Origin: Catonia carolina
Taxonomy: Eukaryota; Arthropoda; Insecta; Hemiptera; Achilidae
NCBI GenBank assembly: GCA_035578175.1
Contig: JAQMRL010000001.1
Location: forward strand, 54,211,553 to 54,275,552
Reading direction: 5' to 3'
Length of the DNA stretch: 64,000 bases
Shown: piece after piece, positions 1 to 12,650 of the stretch
Layout of the letters: every line of letters begins with the position of its first letter
Position numbering within the stretch: the first letter of the stretch is position 1
Position numbers and translations under genes: made by a program
The notes under the pieces: generated by a model
Database searches by the model: none
What the model was told of the DNA's origin: nothing
Seen by the model: the letters and a program-made list of their open reading frames with translations, nothing else

Positions 1-1193
1 TTTTATAATATTACATTCATTATGCATAATAATTGTGTTCTTTTATTTAGTTAATGCTTTTCTTCCATAAGGGATTATAACTTCTGTAGATGAAAATGCT
101 GTAGCTTCTATTCAACATCCAAGGAACAAATGTGATGAATTTCAGATCTCTAGGGATTGGGAAATTACAAAATTGGGAATGAATGAATGGGTCAGTCAGT
201 AAGGGTTTTGTATTTTATATATAATAGAGCTAAACAGGGTGCTGTATCTCTAATCGCATTTGGCAACGCGATCTAAAGAGGGTATGTTTCACTCTCGAAT
301 CAGTTCCCGCACCCCAATATTTTTGCCACATCATCTTACCCCCGTTACCTGAATGGAAACTTACTTAAAAACATGTTAATATTTTATAAGAGTTGATGAA
401 CTTGAGAAATAGTTTAGATTAATACTAAGTAATTAACTATTGTAGAGCAATGCTAAGTATGGCTAACAATTATTAATTAATTTGTCAGTTATTATCCATC
501 ATTATCTTTTCTTGAATATTTTTCGACAACTGTCAGTGAAAATATTGAGAAAAAGATAGAAACAAGACTGAAATCATTGAATTTCAGCTATCAAAGACGG
601 TCAGGAGTGTAGCTGTATAATAAATAAAACTTTAATGAAAATTATTACAAAATAAAGCTAAAGAAGTTATGATGTAACGATAAGCTGCAATGCATTCTAT
701 TTGATGAAAATTTATTCGATACGTTTGTTTTAGAAGTCGGTCATATATCAAGTGTATCACTCACAAATAGTGGTAGACACAAGTTAGTCTGTCGAGTTTT
801 AAAAAGAAGGAAGCAAAACATTAAAAGAACACAAGGTTAACATTAAGGTAACTGATACTTGAGACAGACACCAATATTTTGTCCAGATGACTACCAAAAT
901 TGATTTGGGTGTGGACCAGACTAAGACATTCATCTGTGTCCTCTTACTTTTATTTTGTTTTATGTAACCTTGTCTGCTGAATCTTCTGCTACATTGGTTA
1001 TTATGCACTCTCTAACATTTAATACGGCATTCAGAATGTATTTTTTAAACAGTCGTTTACAAATACGTTACTATTACCTACGTATAGTAAAAAAAAACAT
1101 ATACACACTAACTAACAATATATTTTCTTGTTACATTTAACCCCTAACACATTTAGTTACGTAAAAATTAATTTTTTCAGTTTTTATGTTTTT
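1..1193. other. AT-rich stretch without recognisable gene
   Basis: Both strands show only short chance reading frames. I see no splice-flanked coding segment and no clear repeat boundary. Confidence 0.6.
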
Positions 1194-1882
1194 ACTTTCT
1201 CTTGCCCAATATGTTATTATAGGGAAGAAACGTAATGATTTTATGTAGATTTTTTCAAATCGAGTTTCCACCGGAAATTCACGTTTTCAGGTCCCCAAAC
1301 AACCATGTTTTTACCGAGTGTGTGTAAACAAAATATCTCAAAAATTAAAAATCGTACGAAGTTGAAACTTAAAACTTAAATTAGGTATCACTAGAGAATC
1401 TGACAAGAAAATCATCAAAATTCATCAACCGGAGGTAGTAGTTTATTCGTTCAGTTTTTAACGTTTTTGCAATTTTCTCAAAAAAGGCTCATAAAATTTT
1501 TGTCAAAATCGTCTACTTTACTACATTTTTTTGTACTCAACAAAATAGGGTAAGCGGCATGTTTACTAAAATGGCGGGGAGGGGGTGCTCTCGTAGTAAA
1601 AATGGTATTTTCAAGATTTCGGCCTTAATATGCTTTTTTAGGGCAAAAGAGTATATTAATAAAATTTTTGGAAAATTAAAAACCTACATTTATTATTTAT
1701 ACAGAGCTTAGTTAATTAGTGACTTTACGTATAGTTTTAAGTTTAACAGAGGCTAATTTTCATTTACCGTTAATTGCTCATTGATTAAAATTAGGTTATT
1801 TTTTTAATTTCGCATTGGTTACTAAATGCTTATTAAACATAACTTAGGTTATATTTTCATTATTTACATTGGGAAAGGAAAG
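1194..1882 (+). repeat. Family D inverted-terminus repeat, copy 1
   Basis: This segment starts with an ACTTTCTCTTGCC terminus and ends near a decayed inverted copy of it. It shares long stretches with 20359-20966, 28524-29587 (both opposite orientation) and 40280-40735 (same orientation). Shared landmarks are a motif around GTACGAAGTTGAAACTT (about 1350-1370) and a GTGTGTGT seed at 1318-1327. Short inverted ends and internal deletions between copies suggest a non-autonomous DNA transposon; no protein is encoded. Confidence 0.7.
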
Positions 1883-2057
1883 CCTTGTGTTTCAAACCAA
1901 GTTTTTTCGGAAATATATTTCAATGTGTTCATTATATCTAAATTTCTTTGAATTTAAATTATTGGTTTTCCCGGTACACAAGATTGCATTATCAATACAT
2001 TATCGTTCAAACAACTGTCAGTGTAGAAAATAATCGAGAAAAGCGGTTTCCGGATTA

Positions 2058-2257
2058 CAGTCCATACGAAATAGCATGATAGCAAGGAAACTTTTCTGAA
2101 TAAAAAGTCCTTTTTCGAAAAAAAAATTTTCCTTTATTTATTCATAGCGGTATTCAAATTATTCTAAGTGGTAGCACAAACGCATGCGCACATTACAAAA
2201 TTCCCACGGTTCTTTATTCCATTTAAGTAATACTATCATGCTATTTTGAATGGACTA
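2058..2257. mobile_element. MITE with about 24 bp terminal inverted repeats and TA duplication
   Basis: The left end (2059-2082) and the right end (2233-2256) are inverted copies with about two mismatches, both containing AGTCCAT and ATAGCATGATAG. TA dinucleotides flank the element (2056-2057 and 2258-2259), the target used by Tc1/mariner transposases. The roughly 200 bp interior is non-coding. It is a non-autonomous element; the source transposase is not visible here. Confidence 0.7.
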
Positions 2258-2259
2258 TA

Positions 2260-3530
2260 TTTGGCTTATGAATTAAGCTAAGCCTACCTCTTGCAGTGTA
2301 CGTAATACGATAACAAGAATGTTATGTTTGTACGGTATAAGTTTTTATGAATGAATGGATTTCTCTATGAATATATACGGGAATGTATTAAATGTTGTAA
2401 ATGATTAAGTAAAAGTTTATTATTTAGAGATATTAATACAACAAAAGAAAGTTAATTTATTCATTTATTAAGTAATGCAATAATATTGATACTGACAGCG
2501 ATTAAAACTTTTCATTAACTTTCAGTAGCCTACATGTAGGCTATGCTTTATATCCTGTACTTATAATGTGAAAGTTTTGCAGAAATTATACATAAATTTT
2601 TGTACTTTCAAGTATCGATTACTGTTATAAGTCTTTATTGGAGTATTCTGTGGTAACAAAAGCAATATGTAGTTTTTTAAGTATATAAAAAGTCGTTCAT
2701 TTTTTGTCTCAGAAGTTACGAAGCGGTTAAGTAATTCACTGAATATAATAATTGTAGTTTAGAAAACTGAAATTAAACCCAAATACCAAAATTAAGGGAA
2801 CCTGTAACCAGAAATAAAAACAAAAATAAATTTTTATTTTTTACCTAAAATATTCTCGTAAAATGATGTACTTTTTATTATTGTATGTTTGTTAATGATG
2901 TTTTTGTCTTTAATTTCTATTACGGTACTGTACATTGTGACGACTCAAAATCATTAACAGCTGGCTTTGTTTATGTGTTGGTCTGAAGTAAATGAATGTA
3001 AATAGACCCAGCTGGTGGAATTAAAATAATAAAAAAAAATAATTTAATTTAAAAAAAAAGAGATAAACAAAATCGGGTTGCTAGGCGGCCAGTAGGTTAA
3101 AGAATTTTGTAAAAATGTTTTATTGAGTGGGGCCTGGATATTGAAAGGATGAGGCGGTCCCACATTTGTTCTTAAAAAATAAAATAATATATATATATAT
3201 ATATTAGAACATTAAATAGTTTATCCAGCAACGTTCATGTTATTAAAGAGACACAAATTATTCAACTTTATAATAACAGTGATTATCTGGTAGTTTTTTA
3301 ATGGCAGATGTATAAAAACATTGGTGAAGACATTCGTTTAATAGGAGAAGTGAAAGAAAATATTTGAATCGTTCAGAGATTGTAATTAATAAAATATATT
3401 AATTGAATAAAACCTATAATGATTTGATGTGAATAATGTTTTATTGAAGGAAAATAAGGGACAAGATAATAATAATAATAAAATCAAACTTGAAAGCTGT
3501 TAAACAATCAATAAAGAATACAATATTATT
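2260..3530. other. AT-rich stretch, no gene; small repeat scraps
   Basis: It holds a family C fragment (about 2905-2938, resembling 13151-13174) and a short TA run at about 3187-3206. Nothing coding is supported. Confidence 0.55.
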
Positions 3531-3534
3531 TGAT

Positions 3535-3720
3535 TATATTACAACATTGAGCTGCACAACTTCCGTATATTGTTTAGGTCAACAGCCGTAAGGCTGGTTT
3601 GAACCTCTAGAGGTTTAACTAAGAAAAAACGAGGAGTGAGGTGGTTTACTATTGCCTTCCTCACTGAAAAAAGTCGAATTTTTTCATGTAGATTGATAAC
3701 GGGTGCACAAAAGTACGTCA
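3535..3720 (-). repeat. Composite: family C scrap (+) joined to truncated SINE A (-)
   Basis: Positions 3545-3569 match family C (TTGAGCTGCACAACTTCCG, as at 16619-16638). They run directly into the tail end of SINE A (TTTAGGTCAACAGCC, 3570 on), which is read on the minus strand and breaks off by about 3700. The abrupt joint suggests insertion into, or recombination with, a family C copy. Confidence 0.65.
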
Positions 3721-4012
3721 ATAAAAACTTTACATTCAGATCTTCAAATTCCCTTTGTTCAAGATGTTATCTCTAACTATTATTCAATTTTTTTTTAAAC
3801 TTGAAAATCACTATAACCCTATTGCTCAAAAGTTGTTGTTCGACAATAATACTAGATAATTAGTAACAGAAAACTTCATCGCTCTTGGAACAAGAGATCT
3901 ACTGAACTGATTTATTTCTAATTTTTGTTTACTGTAATCAATCATCTACATCAACACAGTCACTGCATCATCATGATTTTTTAAAAATTCTCTTTAATTT
4001 TTCTTTTCGACC

Positions 4013-4330
4013 CACTGAGTTGGTGTAGAGGTAAAGTCGTTACCATGAGTCATCTGTTTAACAGCTGATTTTCAGAAACGAAAGTTCCTGGTTCAAATTC
4101 TAGTAAAAGTAGTTACTTTTACATAGATCTGAATACTAAACAATGGTGACCGGTGGACTTTGATGGTTGGAGTTCAATTATCCATACTCTCTTAAGAATG
4201 GTCGGTCTGAGTCTGTACAAGACTAAACTATATTTACACGTCATAGACATACATCATCCTCATCGCAATGGGTAATGAGGATACTTATTGATTTGAATTG
4301 AACAGATTGCAACGTAAACACACAGGGATG
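4013..4330 (+). repeat. tRNA-headed SINE (body type 1), diverged
   Basis: The head contains an A-box-like segment (TTGGTGTAGAGGTAAAG) and a B-box-like GGTTCAAATTC about 50 bp later. The body ends with the same block as the copy at 33305-33615: a CATCCTCATCGCAATGGG-like motif, then TTGAATTGAACAGATTGCAACG. It would have been an RNA polymerase III transcript moved by an autonomous LINE. Confidence 0.75.
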
Positions 4331-4334
4331 AGAA

Positions 4335-5040
4335 AAATGCTAGTAAGACTTAAAATCAGAAAATGTTTCATAAAGTTATTTTAAATGTACAATTTGTATT
4401 TTTTTCCTTAGTTTTAGGAAGTGGCGTAGCATTAGTTGCATTCTTCTTTCAAGTACTTAATTTTTATTGTTTTTAGGTTATTTTTGATAGTTGCATAAAT
4501 TTTATATAGTTCCAAATAAATAATTGAAGATAAAAGAATTGCGTTTATTAAATGAGTGACTACGGAAATAAAATGTTATGTCATAGAATTACAGGATTTA
4601 TTATTCGCTCATATTTGTTAAATAAAAGTTTGGAGAGCTGTGTAAAATATTCCCATCCTAATGGCAGGTTGAGTCAGCAAAATAAAAAGTAATTCAGGAA
4701 TTCGATATTTAGTTTCATCTCCCAAGCAGGAACGCAGTTGTCATGGAAATAAAATCTTGTCTGCTGTATTACAACACGGAAAATAAATAATTTATGTGCT
4801 TTGTAATCAATGAACTACCTACCTACTGCTACACTACCTTACTACTGAAGTTCATATAATTTGCTATTTATTACTACGTTTTTACTAAAAATAAGAATTT
4901 ATGGTCAGATCTGTAAAATTTATGGTTAGTTCGTCTTTATTAAATTATTTATTTTAAAACCGAAGAGTTTCCTATTCTGCATTCAATAATAGCACCCCAC
5001 TGCAATTTTTATCTTTAGCCAAATGTTAAAAGATTCTGAT
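4335..5040. other. AT-rich stretch, nothing recognised
   Basis: Only chance short frames are visible. Confidence 0.5.
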
Positions 5041-5045
5041 GCTCT

Positions 5046-5150
5046 TAAGGGTTGGTTTAGATCGTTTTGCAATATTTCATTGTTTACATACCATGGGGTT
5101 GCAGTGATCAGTATCAGAAATTTTGATTGCAATCGCTGTAGTATTTCCAT
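5046..5150 (-). pseudogene. Jockey-type RT C-terminal relic
   Basis: The minus-strand reading contains EILQRLQSKF followed by APWYV/NNEIL-like residues. It aligns with the C-terminal region of the intact Jockey ORF2 (VEILQRFQSKFLRLI and PNEVLHHDL, encoded near 37880-37980). About 34 residues remain in an open frame of 73 codons; no other RT motif is found next to it. It is a dead fragment. Confidence 0.65.
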
Positions 5151-5209
5151 ATAATGATGAACTAGCTGTACCTCATCAAAAACCGTGTAAGTATTTAACA
5201 CCAAATGTT

Positions 5210-7335
5210 TTTACTACAAATTAAATTAAAATGTCCGTGGTTTCGGATCTGATTTTAAAGGAATTTGCACATGTGTGTGAATCAATTCAGAAAAGTTCAA
5301 ATGATTACTGCAACATTAATAGTAGTAGGGAAACAATAGTCGGGAACAGTATTTCAACAGTAGTAGAGAAATAAATGAACAATTTATTATTATTATTTTA
5401 ATAATAATAACTTGATGTGTTTGTGATTTTTTTACATTTTCATTGGTTCTTACAGGTTTTGCCGATATGATGATAACAAATATTACGATACTTAATTTAA
5501 ATTATATTTGATAATTTTGTTTATTTTTACGAATAATCTTTTGAGGAAAACCAAGCATTCAGAAACGGAATCGTACAGCAAATATAAATTTTCCCTAAGC
5601 GACAATAATTTGTTAAGTGCTTTCTTCCCACCTGTGCGGCCCGGGATGAGATCCAAGCCGAACTGACCACAACGAACGTGTTTAGAGATAACAAAGAATT
5701 AAAGCACAACTTATGGTTACAAGATGATAATTTAACTTACACAAACGAATTTCATGCACTCTATGCAACATTGTTTTTCTCTTCAGCAGTTTGTGGTTTT
5801 CTTCGATGTTGATGACCTTCTTGTGCCGTTTCTTTGATTACTGATTCTTTACTGACCATAATTTAAATGGTAATCTGCAGTTAAAATTACTGGAATTTTA
5901 ATGATCTTATGCGTGCTAAAAAATTTCTGGAAATATATTTTTTACTTACTATGAGAGAAAAAACTATTGGAATCACAGAAATATTTTCCAAATATATTCT
6001 TAACGAGTTTTAAGGTTTTATGCCAACGCACGTAAAAGAACTTTTTTCAGTTTTTATCTGTCCATAAACCCGGAGATCTAAAGTTTGAATTAGTTGATGA
6101 ATTTTTCCTTTTTATAAAATTTAGTTACATAAATTAATGAAGATTATTTCCAGGTGTTTTTTAATCAACTGTGAATGTCAATTTGTTGCAGATTGATCGT
6201 CATTAAAAAGTTTGATTATTCATTTCGCTGATTTTTTAAAATAAAAATAAGATATGGCAGTACGTAAATTACACAAGTTAATTGTAAAATATTTACCTAT
6301 TTTAAGGGAATAAAAAATTATTATACAAAATCATTTTGAAAACCCATATGGTCATATATATAGCATTCAGTTTCGGAGTACATCCAGCAACTCAAATATA
6401 GGCTAAACATATTATTTTGATGTTTCCAGTCTAACTTTTTACGGTAAGCCGAATAAGTTCCATAGCATATTAAAAACATCCGTGTCTGTGCTAATTAACA
6501 TCGATACTCTCAAACAAGTTATATAAAAATTCACTCTAACCTATATTAAGAAAGACTTAACGTTCATCAGAATTTTCCGACTAATTCTTCTGAACAATAA
6601 GGATATTAAACCGCTTATGATTACATTTATTATTGATTACGTACGACTACTCGGCCACATAGTGGCACATAATCAAGTTGCAACTATTACCATTTAATTT
6701 TATTACTATGGTCTTCGATCTTATATTTTATATTTATGTTAATTATATTTTGTGTGTGAAAACGTGTCCGGATGTTTCACCTGAAGATGTCTCCGAGCGA
6801 GACGAAAGATATCTTGATGTTAATATTCTGAGGTGAGTGTTGTACATATTTTTGTTTGGTTGTTCTTTATGTCATTTATTAGGCTTATATTCAAACAAAG
6901 GAATAATGTTTAATAAAATAATAGGCTATATAAATATAACATGAAAGAAGAAGAAAACAAACAGTGATAACCAGTGGTATATCTTTCGGTATAAAATATT
7001 CAATTTAAAAGACAATTTTGTAATTAAGAAAAATAAAAATGTAAGATAACAATTTTGTTTTTAAAATACTGCCTTAAAACGTAGAAAAATCAGAAAACAT
7101 TACAAGAGAAAATATTTTAAGGAAAACTAAATTTATTGATTTAAAATTCGTATTAATACTACTTTTGAACGCAATGCGAAGACAAACTTTATTGATTCAG
7201 GTAAAATTTTCAGATTGTGTTTACTGTAGTCTCAATAAAAATACCATACGAAATATTTATACATACTAGAAACAATTATATTCATTATTATTGGGATATG
7301 GTGGCTATATTAAACCTTGGCTTGTGCGTAGTTGG
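5210..7335. other. AT-rich stretch, no gene; hammerhead-like motif at 6781-6807
   Basis: No coding signal is supported. A CTGAAGA ... GAAA motif with a 5 bp stem (89-93 pairing with 99-103 in the 6789-6803 block) resembles a hammerhead core but has an extra base; see findings. Confidence 0.5.
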
Positions 7336-7339
7336 TGAT

Positions 7340-7600
7340 ATGAGGTTACCTGACCAGGAATCGCACACGGGATCCCATAGTTAGAGGGTAGTTGTACTAA
7401 TCATAACACCGTTTTTGATTTAAAACGGAACACATTAACGGGAAAAGCCGAAAAAAGGAATGGATGTAAGGAATATATACTCAATATTATCACCGGGCTC
7501 ATCTTAGGCGAATTAGTATATCGCTATACTACACTGAACTGGAAGGCGGAAGATCCCAATTTAGATTCCCGGCTAGTCTCTAAAAATTTTCAACACGTTT
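7340..7600. repeat. Two decayed tRNA-SINE heads
   Basis: A minus-strand head at about 7340-7400 (read as GTGCGATTCCTGG on that strand) is followed by a plus-strand head at 7496-7577 ending in GATTCCCGGCTAG. Both resemble the head of the SINE at 33305-33615 but lack recognisable bodies. The boundaries are approximate. Confidence 0.45.
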
Positions 7601-8221
7601 AATTCTATTAATACCACTGATACTGCTACTGACCTATTGTTTTTGTTGATACCAAACTGTTGACGCAGCATTAGAAAATTAAAAGTAGAACCGGCATTTC
7701 TTTATAATGACCCACCTATTCCTTTCTTTGTCCTTTCCCCACCTTTACATTTTAGGCAACACATTATTTTATAAACTATTTTATTACAACTAAATTGAAT
7801 TACAATTCATTACTACAATAATTGCCAAATTATCACTGAAAATCATTCATCAATCTAAAACTTTATTCTATCAATGAGTTTATCAATGTGATAAGTCTTC
7901 CTTTCATTTACTTGACTTAAAATGACAAATTGCGCCCGCCTAAAGAAAAATTAAAAATCATCTTTTAAGCTTATATCTGTATCTCAGAAAAATTAAGATT
8001 CTTTGCTAAAATACATTCTGACAATTTACCAAGAGTAACGCTGAGTGATATTATCTTCAGGATAAATTTATCCTCCAACATATTTATAAAACGTATTTGT
8101 AAAACTGATTAAATAAAATTCTTAAAAGTTAAGCACTGTAAAAGAAGTCATGACTCTTAAAAACTATGAAGAATAAAAACCTTAACAGAGTAGATTAAAT
8201 ACTGAATTAAAATAAAATAAG

Positions 8222-8372
8222 TTCTCTACCTTGGCGTAGAAGTTAGCAAGCTAGACTGTTTATATCTATCTGGTTCGATTCCCAGTTAAGAATATTTAAA
8301 CCCGCCGTTCCATAACCCACAGTAAACGCTGAAAATCACAGTCGTTGTGACTTGAGACAAAATAAAAAAAAT
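8222..8372 (+). repeat. tRNA-headed SINE (body type 2)
   Basis: The head has TTGGCGTAGAAGTTAGC (A-box-like) and GGTTCGATTCCCAG (good B box). The body carries AACCCACAGTAAACGCTG followed by a GTTGTGACTTG-like end, as in the copies at 33945-34110, 34403-34584 and 52815-52975. It closes with an A-rich tail. Confidence 0.7.
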
Positions 8373-8374
8373 TC

Positions 8375-9628
8375 ACACAGGATGTTCCGTCTCTGTTGTT
8401 TACTCATCCATACATTGTGCTGAAGTTATGTGTGTGTTGTATGTGCTATGCAGTTTTGTGATGTATTGTGTATACTATGTCAACATTGAAGTAATGCGTG
8501 GAGCTTGTTGCCTATGGGCAGTTCTGCAGGAGTCAATTTAATGTTCATAGAAAAATATTTTTTTTAACATATTCACCGAGATATTGACATGACACATTAC
8601 GAGAAGAAATTACAAAATACAGCTACATTTAAAAATTTAAATTGGAACAACATAACAATCACGAACCTATCAATCTTCTAGGCAACAGCTCTATTCAGCG
8701 ACGGTTAGATAAAGTTCAACCCATAATCTTTTTTGAAAAAACGGCAGATGCTTTTTATTAAATTATTTTTTAATTTTTCTCTAATTTGATGTGACTTTTC
8801 GAATTCCTATGTTAAACATTTATTATTTTGTGAAGAAGAACTGCCACTTTTCTGATAGGTTCTAATCTGATAAGTTATTTCCATTTGTTAAACTATTTGA
8901 GTATTGTTCCTGCGCGGAAAGATTGTAAATGTTACTCTGTGCATTTAAGAAAAACAAATTCGTAGTAACTCGTAGATTTTGATCTTTTACTTTCTTTTAA
9001 AATTTTGTCTCAAATTTAAAATCCTTGATTAAAAAAATATATTTAGTATAATTTTCAAATCAGGAAAATCTTAAATACTCATTAAATTATTCATATTTTC
9101 TCTTTATTAATTTACGTATTTTTTTATAATTATATGTGATACAACAACAAATGACGATAAAAAAATGACATGAATAACTTGAAGAAGTAGGTCACCCGTT
9201 AGTGTTATTTTCAATAACAAAAATATTAGGTTTCTTTAGCATAAAGCGCCTCAGTGGTTACCTTTATTAATTAAAGTGTATGCATTTATGACCAATAATG
9301 GTTTCCGTTTCACGCTTTCCTTAGTCGTTAGGGTGGCTGGTTCAAAAGTCTGTCGCACGATACGTTGAATTTACCTACCTTTCTATAGATGGCTTTACAT
9401 CTACCAAAATTTAGGTGAAATTTTTGATAGACTTTTTTATAGTGACAACTGTATGTGGCACATTTAGGCCGTTGTGTCATTGTGAAGAGGTTTGTTTTTA
9501 TGTAGTGCAAAGGAGAGTCCGTTAAGAGTCGCAGAAACCTAGGCAGAAAATATTACAAACAAGCAATATTACCTTCTTTTACTGAGCCATAAATTTTACA
9601 AGCGCATTTCCAAATTTTAGTCATAACA
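8375..9628. other. AT-rich stretch, nothing recognised
   Basis: No coding frame with supporting signals and no clear repeat was seen. Confidence 0.5.
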
Positions 9629-9630
9629 GA

Positions 9631-10012
9631 TAGGTAGAGTGTTAATTTATTTGCACTCAATCTGCTAGGTCCAGGGCTACAACAAATAGTTCTGTTTCTT
9701 ATTACATGGTCCGCTAATTATATGACTTAAACATTAAGAACAGACGAAGTAGAGGTGTAAAATACACTAGTCAGTTTTATCTCCTCTGAGAGTAATGAAT
9801 TTCATTATAAAGTCAGACCCTGCGATGATCCTTTTGTGTCATTCTCAGGGTGGAAAATAGATGCCTTTTAGAGTGCCTGGCATTCTGATAAGCATACTTT
9901 TCCACTCAGTGGGGAAGGTAATTGTAAACCATCTCACGACTCTAGTGGCGTTTACTTAGTAAAGCTTCTAAAGGTCCTAACCGGCTTTCAGCTGATGACC
10001 TAAATAAAATGT
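9631..10012 (+). repeat. SINE A, copy 1 (diverged)
   Basis: It matches 60305-60689 and 50007-50400 in the same orientation, and 25494-25888 inverted. Shared landmarks are GCTAGGTCCAGGGCTAC near the start, ACTAGTCAG, the block GATAAGCATAC and the end CTGATGACCTAAA. Target duplications could not be recognised for this copy, which fits its divergence. Confidence 0.75.
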
Positions 10013-10014
10013 CT

Positions 10015-10560
10015 AAATTGATTTGAGGAAATAGTTGTATAATGAGAATTTTTTATCAGTGGTGAAGTTGAGTTAATCACCCTGTGTGTCAGAATTAAAT
10101 TTTAGAATTACTGTATGAAACGTATTACTTATAAACGCCTTTTTTTGTTGACTTATTATTTATGAATGAAGTTTGGAGTATTCAATATTTTAAAATTTCT
10201 TAAACCCAACTTGAGGTTTGTGTTTACCACTATTATGAAAATCGTAGGCTTGCATCATTATTATTTCTTAAAAGTTCAAATCAAATTTTAGACTTGCGCT
10301 GGGGTTGTCACAAGGTGGATATCAAAATATTAATTGAAGAAGGACAATTCTGTTTTTAAAATACAATCCTAAAGTCGACTTTCTCTAGGACAGCAGTATT
10401 TTATTACTTTATTAGGGAACCTGTCTTACTTCCAGAAATAAAATCTGGCTGTGTAGTTGTATATTTTTAATTGAAGAACACTCGTGTTTTGAATACTTCT
10501 TAATGAAAACATGCTTGTAGTATTAGTCTGCAAACAATGTTGTAAATTTTCAATAATGTG
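10015..10560. other. AT-rich stretch, nothing recognised
   Basis: No coding or repeat signal was identified. Confidence 0.5.
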
Positions 10561-10579
10561 ATATAACTTTGGTCGGGTT

Positions 10580-10970
10580 CAACGTATGATATAAAAATAT
10601 AACTCACAGCTGTTGTGGCAGCGGTTCTGAACGATTGCGATTCCGTAAAGCTGAATGGACCAACAACTAACCCGACCGCTTGTTAAACTGAGACAAGTCT
10701 GGCAGTGCCTGCCACATTGCGTTGTAGTGCGTCTACCACGAAATAATTTATGGTGATTTGTAACAGAGACGTGCATAAATACTAGCCTAGACCTTTTTAA
10801 CAAGTGTGACATTATTTCCATTTATTTTTGGCACGTGAGACGTCGCGGTCTTTGTGAACGTTTGCCAAAGTGTATGTAATACAGTGAACTGGAAGGGAAG
10901 CCAAGACTTTGCTAACAATAGTCCTGAAGGCACGGCAACGCGCAATCAAGCAGTAGTAGTATGTTTATCT
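10580..10970. other. Locally GC-richer, CpG-containing segment of unknown nature
   Basis: This block is clearly less AT-rich than its flanks and has several CpG sites (for example GAGACGTCGCGG near 10828-10840) and a TATA-like GCATAAATA at about 10774. It could be a promoter or 5' untranslated exon, or an unrecognised transposon end. The 80-codon minus-strand frame over it has no recognisable domain, so I do not call a gene. Confidence 0.25.
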
Positions 10971-11389
10971 TAGACCTGTTAATAATCACCAATAAATTAT
11001 TATTTTTAAATGATTTACAGGGTAAGAACAGACACATTTTCATTTCAAAATAATGAGTTTTCGTCACATGTTCTAGCCTCTAAAATATTACAAATTAATT
11101 ACATATTATTACACTTTCTCCGAAAGAATTATGAGCTACACAGTTTCCTTTCACTAAACATTACAAGACCAACTGTTTAAATATAGAACTGGCCAATGAA
11201 AACTTTTTGGAATAAAACTAGTCAACATGGCCAATAACAATTTCTTCCATGCATAAACTCCTTTTTTTGAAGTACTGTGAACATCAAAATTTTGGTATGA
11301 ACTTCTAAAAATATAATAAAATCTTATTTAACTAAGTAAGGTTATTTAACATCAGTTAAATTACTGAACTATAAGTTAATTTTTTGTCA

Positions 11390-11770
11390 TTAGAAAATAA
11401 AACGTGATGGAAATTACGCCTACTGGCGTAACTCCAATTCAAAAATCAATTCTAATTGTTGATCAGGTCAATTTTTTATATAACATTTAAAATGATTGTA
11501 AGCTAACTAAAAAAGAAAAATTGGTCGACGACAGTCATGGCTGTTTTTCTGTAAATTTGTCTGTACGGTAAGACTAAAATTTTGAAGCGTTTCAGTCTGT
11601 GGTAGTGGTCACTTATCCAAAAGGTTAACTGCCAAAGGGTTTTTATGAGGTTCTAGTCTGTCTTAGTATTTTATTATTACATCCACAATCTCTGTCTTTT
11701 CTCGAATTCTCCATTAGCCTTATAATCCATTAGAAATATAATCAGCCAGTTTGTTTAAGGTCGAGTCAGT
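11390..11770 (+). repeat. Old dispersed repeat, copy 1 (sibling at 60115-60900)
   Basis: Two blocks recur in order near the end of the window: CTACTGGCGTAACT (about 11420 and 60168) and GTGGTAGTGGTCACT (about 11599 and 60746), followed by GTCTGTCTT..TATT. Copy 2 is interrupted by SINE A; copy 1 is not. The family is unidentified and non-coding. Confidence 0.6.
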
Positions 11771-12000
11771 TTTGATTTGTCTGTGATTGAGTAAGCGAAT
11801 CGCTTAGTGCTTAACGGTTACGTTTGGAATAGACCAGCGTTACTGCGTATTGTTAAGTTTATTCTGTATCATTTTAGCAAGTAGTATTTATTAAATTGTT
11901 AAAACTTATTTGATATTATTAGTTAAGTATAATTAGGTAGTTTGTTATTTAATATAAGCAACGTAACTGTAATTTACTTGTAGACTTTAGTCGCCTTATC

Positions 12001-12650
12001 AATTGTAATTTTAGTTGTAATAAATAATAGTTGTACTCCCTGAAGTCCTCTATGCGAGTGAAACCCTATTTGGTCCAACAAGAATAGGTGAAAAAGACAA
12101 AATCGAAAAGGTGGAGAGGCAAATAGCAAGAAATTGTATCGGAAAATGGTCCCGTGAAAACGGAAGCTTTTATATTGTTCCAAACCAACAGCTCTATGAA
12201 ACAATAGAACCACTGACCAGCATTATCAGGAAAAGAAGGATATCTTTCCGAGGACATTTAATAAGAATGGTGGAAACAAGACTACTAAGAGGGTTAATAG
12301 ATTTTTTCTGGGAAAAGAAGACAACGCCAAACTGGATAAAGGGAGTAAAACAAGATATGGAAGAACTGAATATTACAGTAGACGATCTGAAAACCAAGTC
12401 AGGGAACTACGAAAAAATCAAACAACAAACAGCTAAATTTGAAGACCAAATGCGAAACAGAAAAATAATGGTGATTTCGGACGAAGAAAGGCTTAGAAGA
12501 TCTGTAGTCTTAAAGAACTACTGGGGAAAGAAAAAAGAAGCACAAGAAGATCTACAAAAGTGCTTAAAAAATACAAGAACTGAAAGAGTTAGCTAGATTT
12601 GGACTTAAAGTGGTCCCCTGCGGCCGTACAAAAAAAAAATTGTAATTTTA
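12001..12650 (+). mobile_element. 5'-truncated endonuclease/RT retrotransposon with target duplication
   Basis: A 13 bp direct repeat, AATTGTAATTTTA, lies at 12001-12013 and 12638-12650. The inserted piece between them ends with an A-run and has a 3' untranslated segment (AAGTGGTCC..TG.GGCC) nearly matching 16566-16582 of the full-length element. Only about the last 190 codons are present, as expected when reverse transcription stops early. It is a different, diverged lineage from the full-length neighbour. Confidence 0.88.
12024..12596 (+). pseudogene. RT-element C-terminal fragment
   Basis: The open frame reads from the truncation point to a TAG at 12594-12596. Landmarks CIGKW, IIRKRRISFRGHLIRM and NWIKGVKQDMEEL align with CIGKR, DTIRKKRISFLGHILR and NWTKEVKEDLERF of the full-length protein (about residues 845-925). 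No catalytic domain is present. The frame has no stop over about 190 codons, so the insertion is fairly recent, but it cannot make an active RT. Confidence 0.85.

Noticed and set aside
10579..10821. 80-codon minus-strand frame in a GC-richer block
   Set aside because: No domain, no supporting splice or start context; likely chance.
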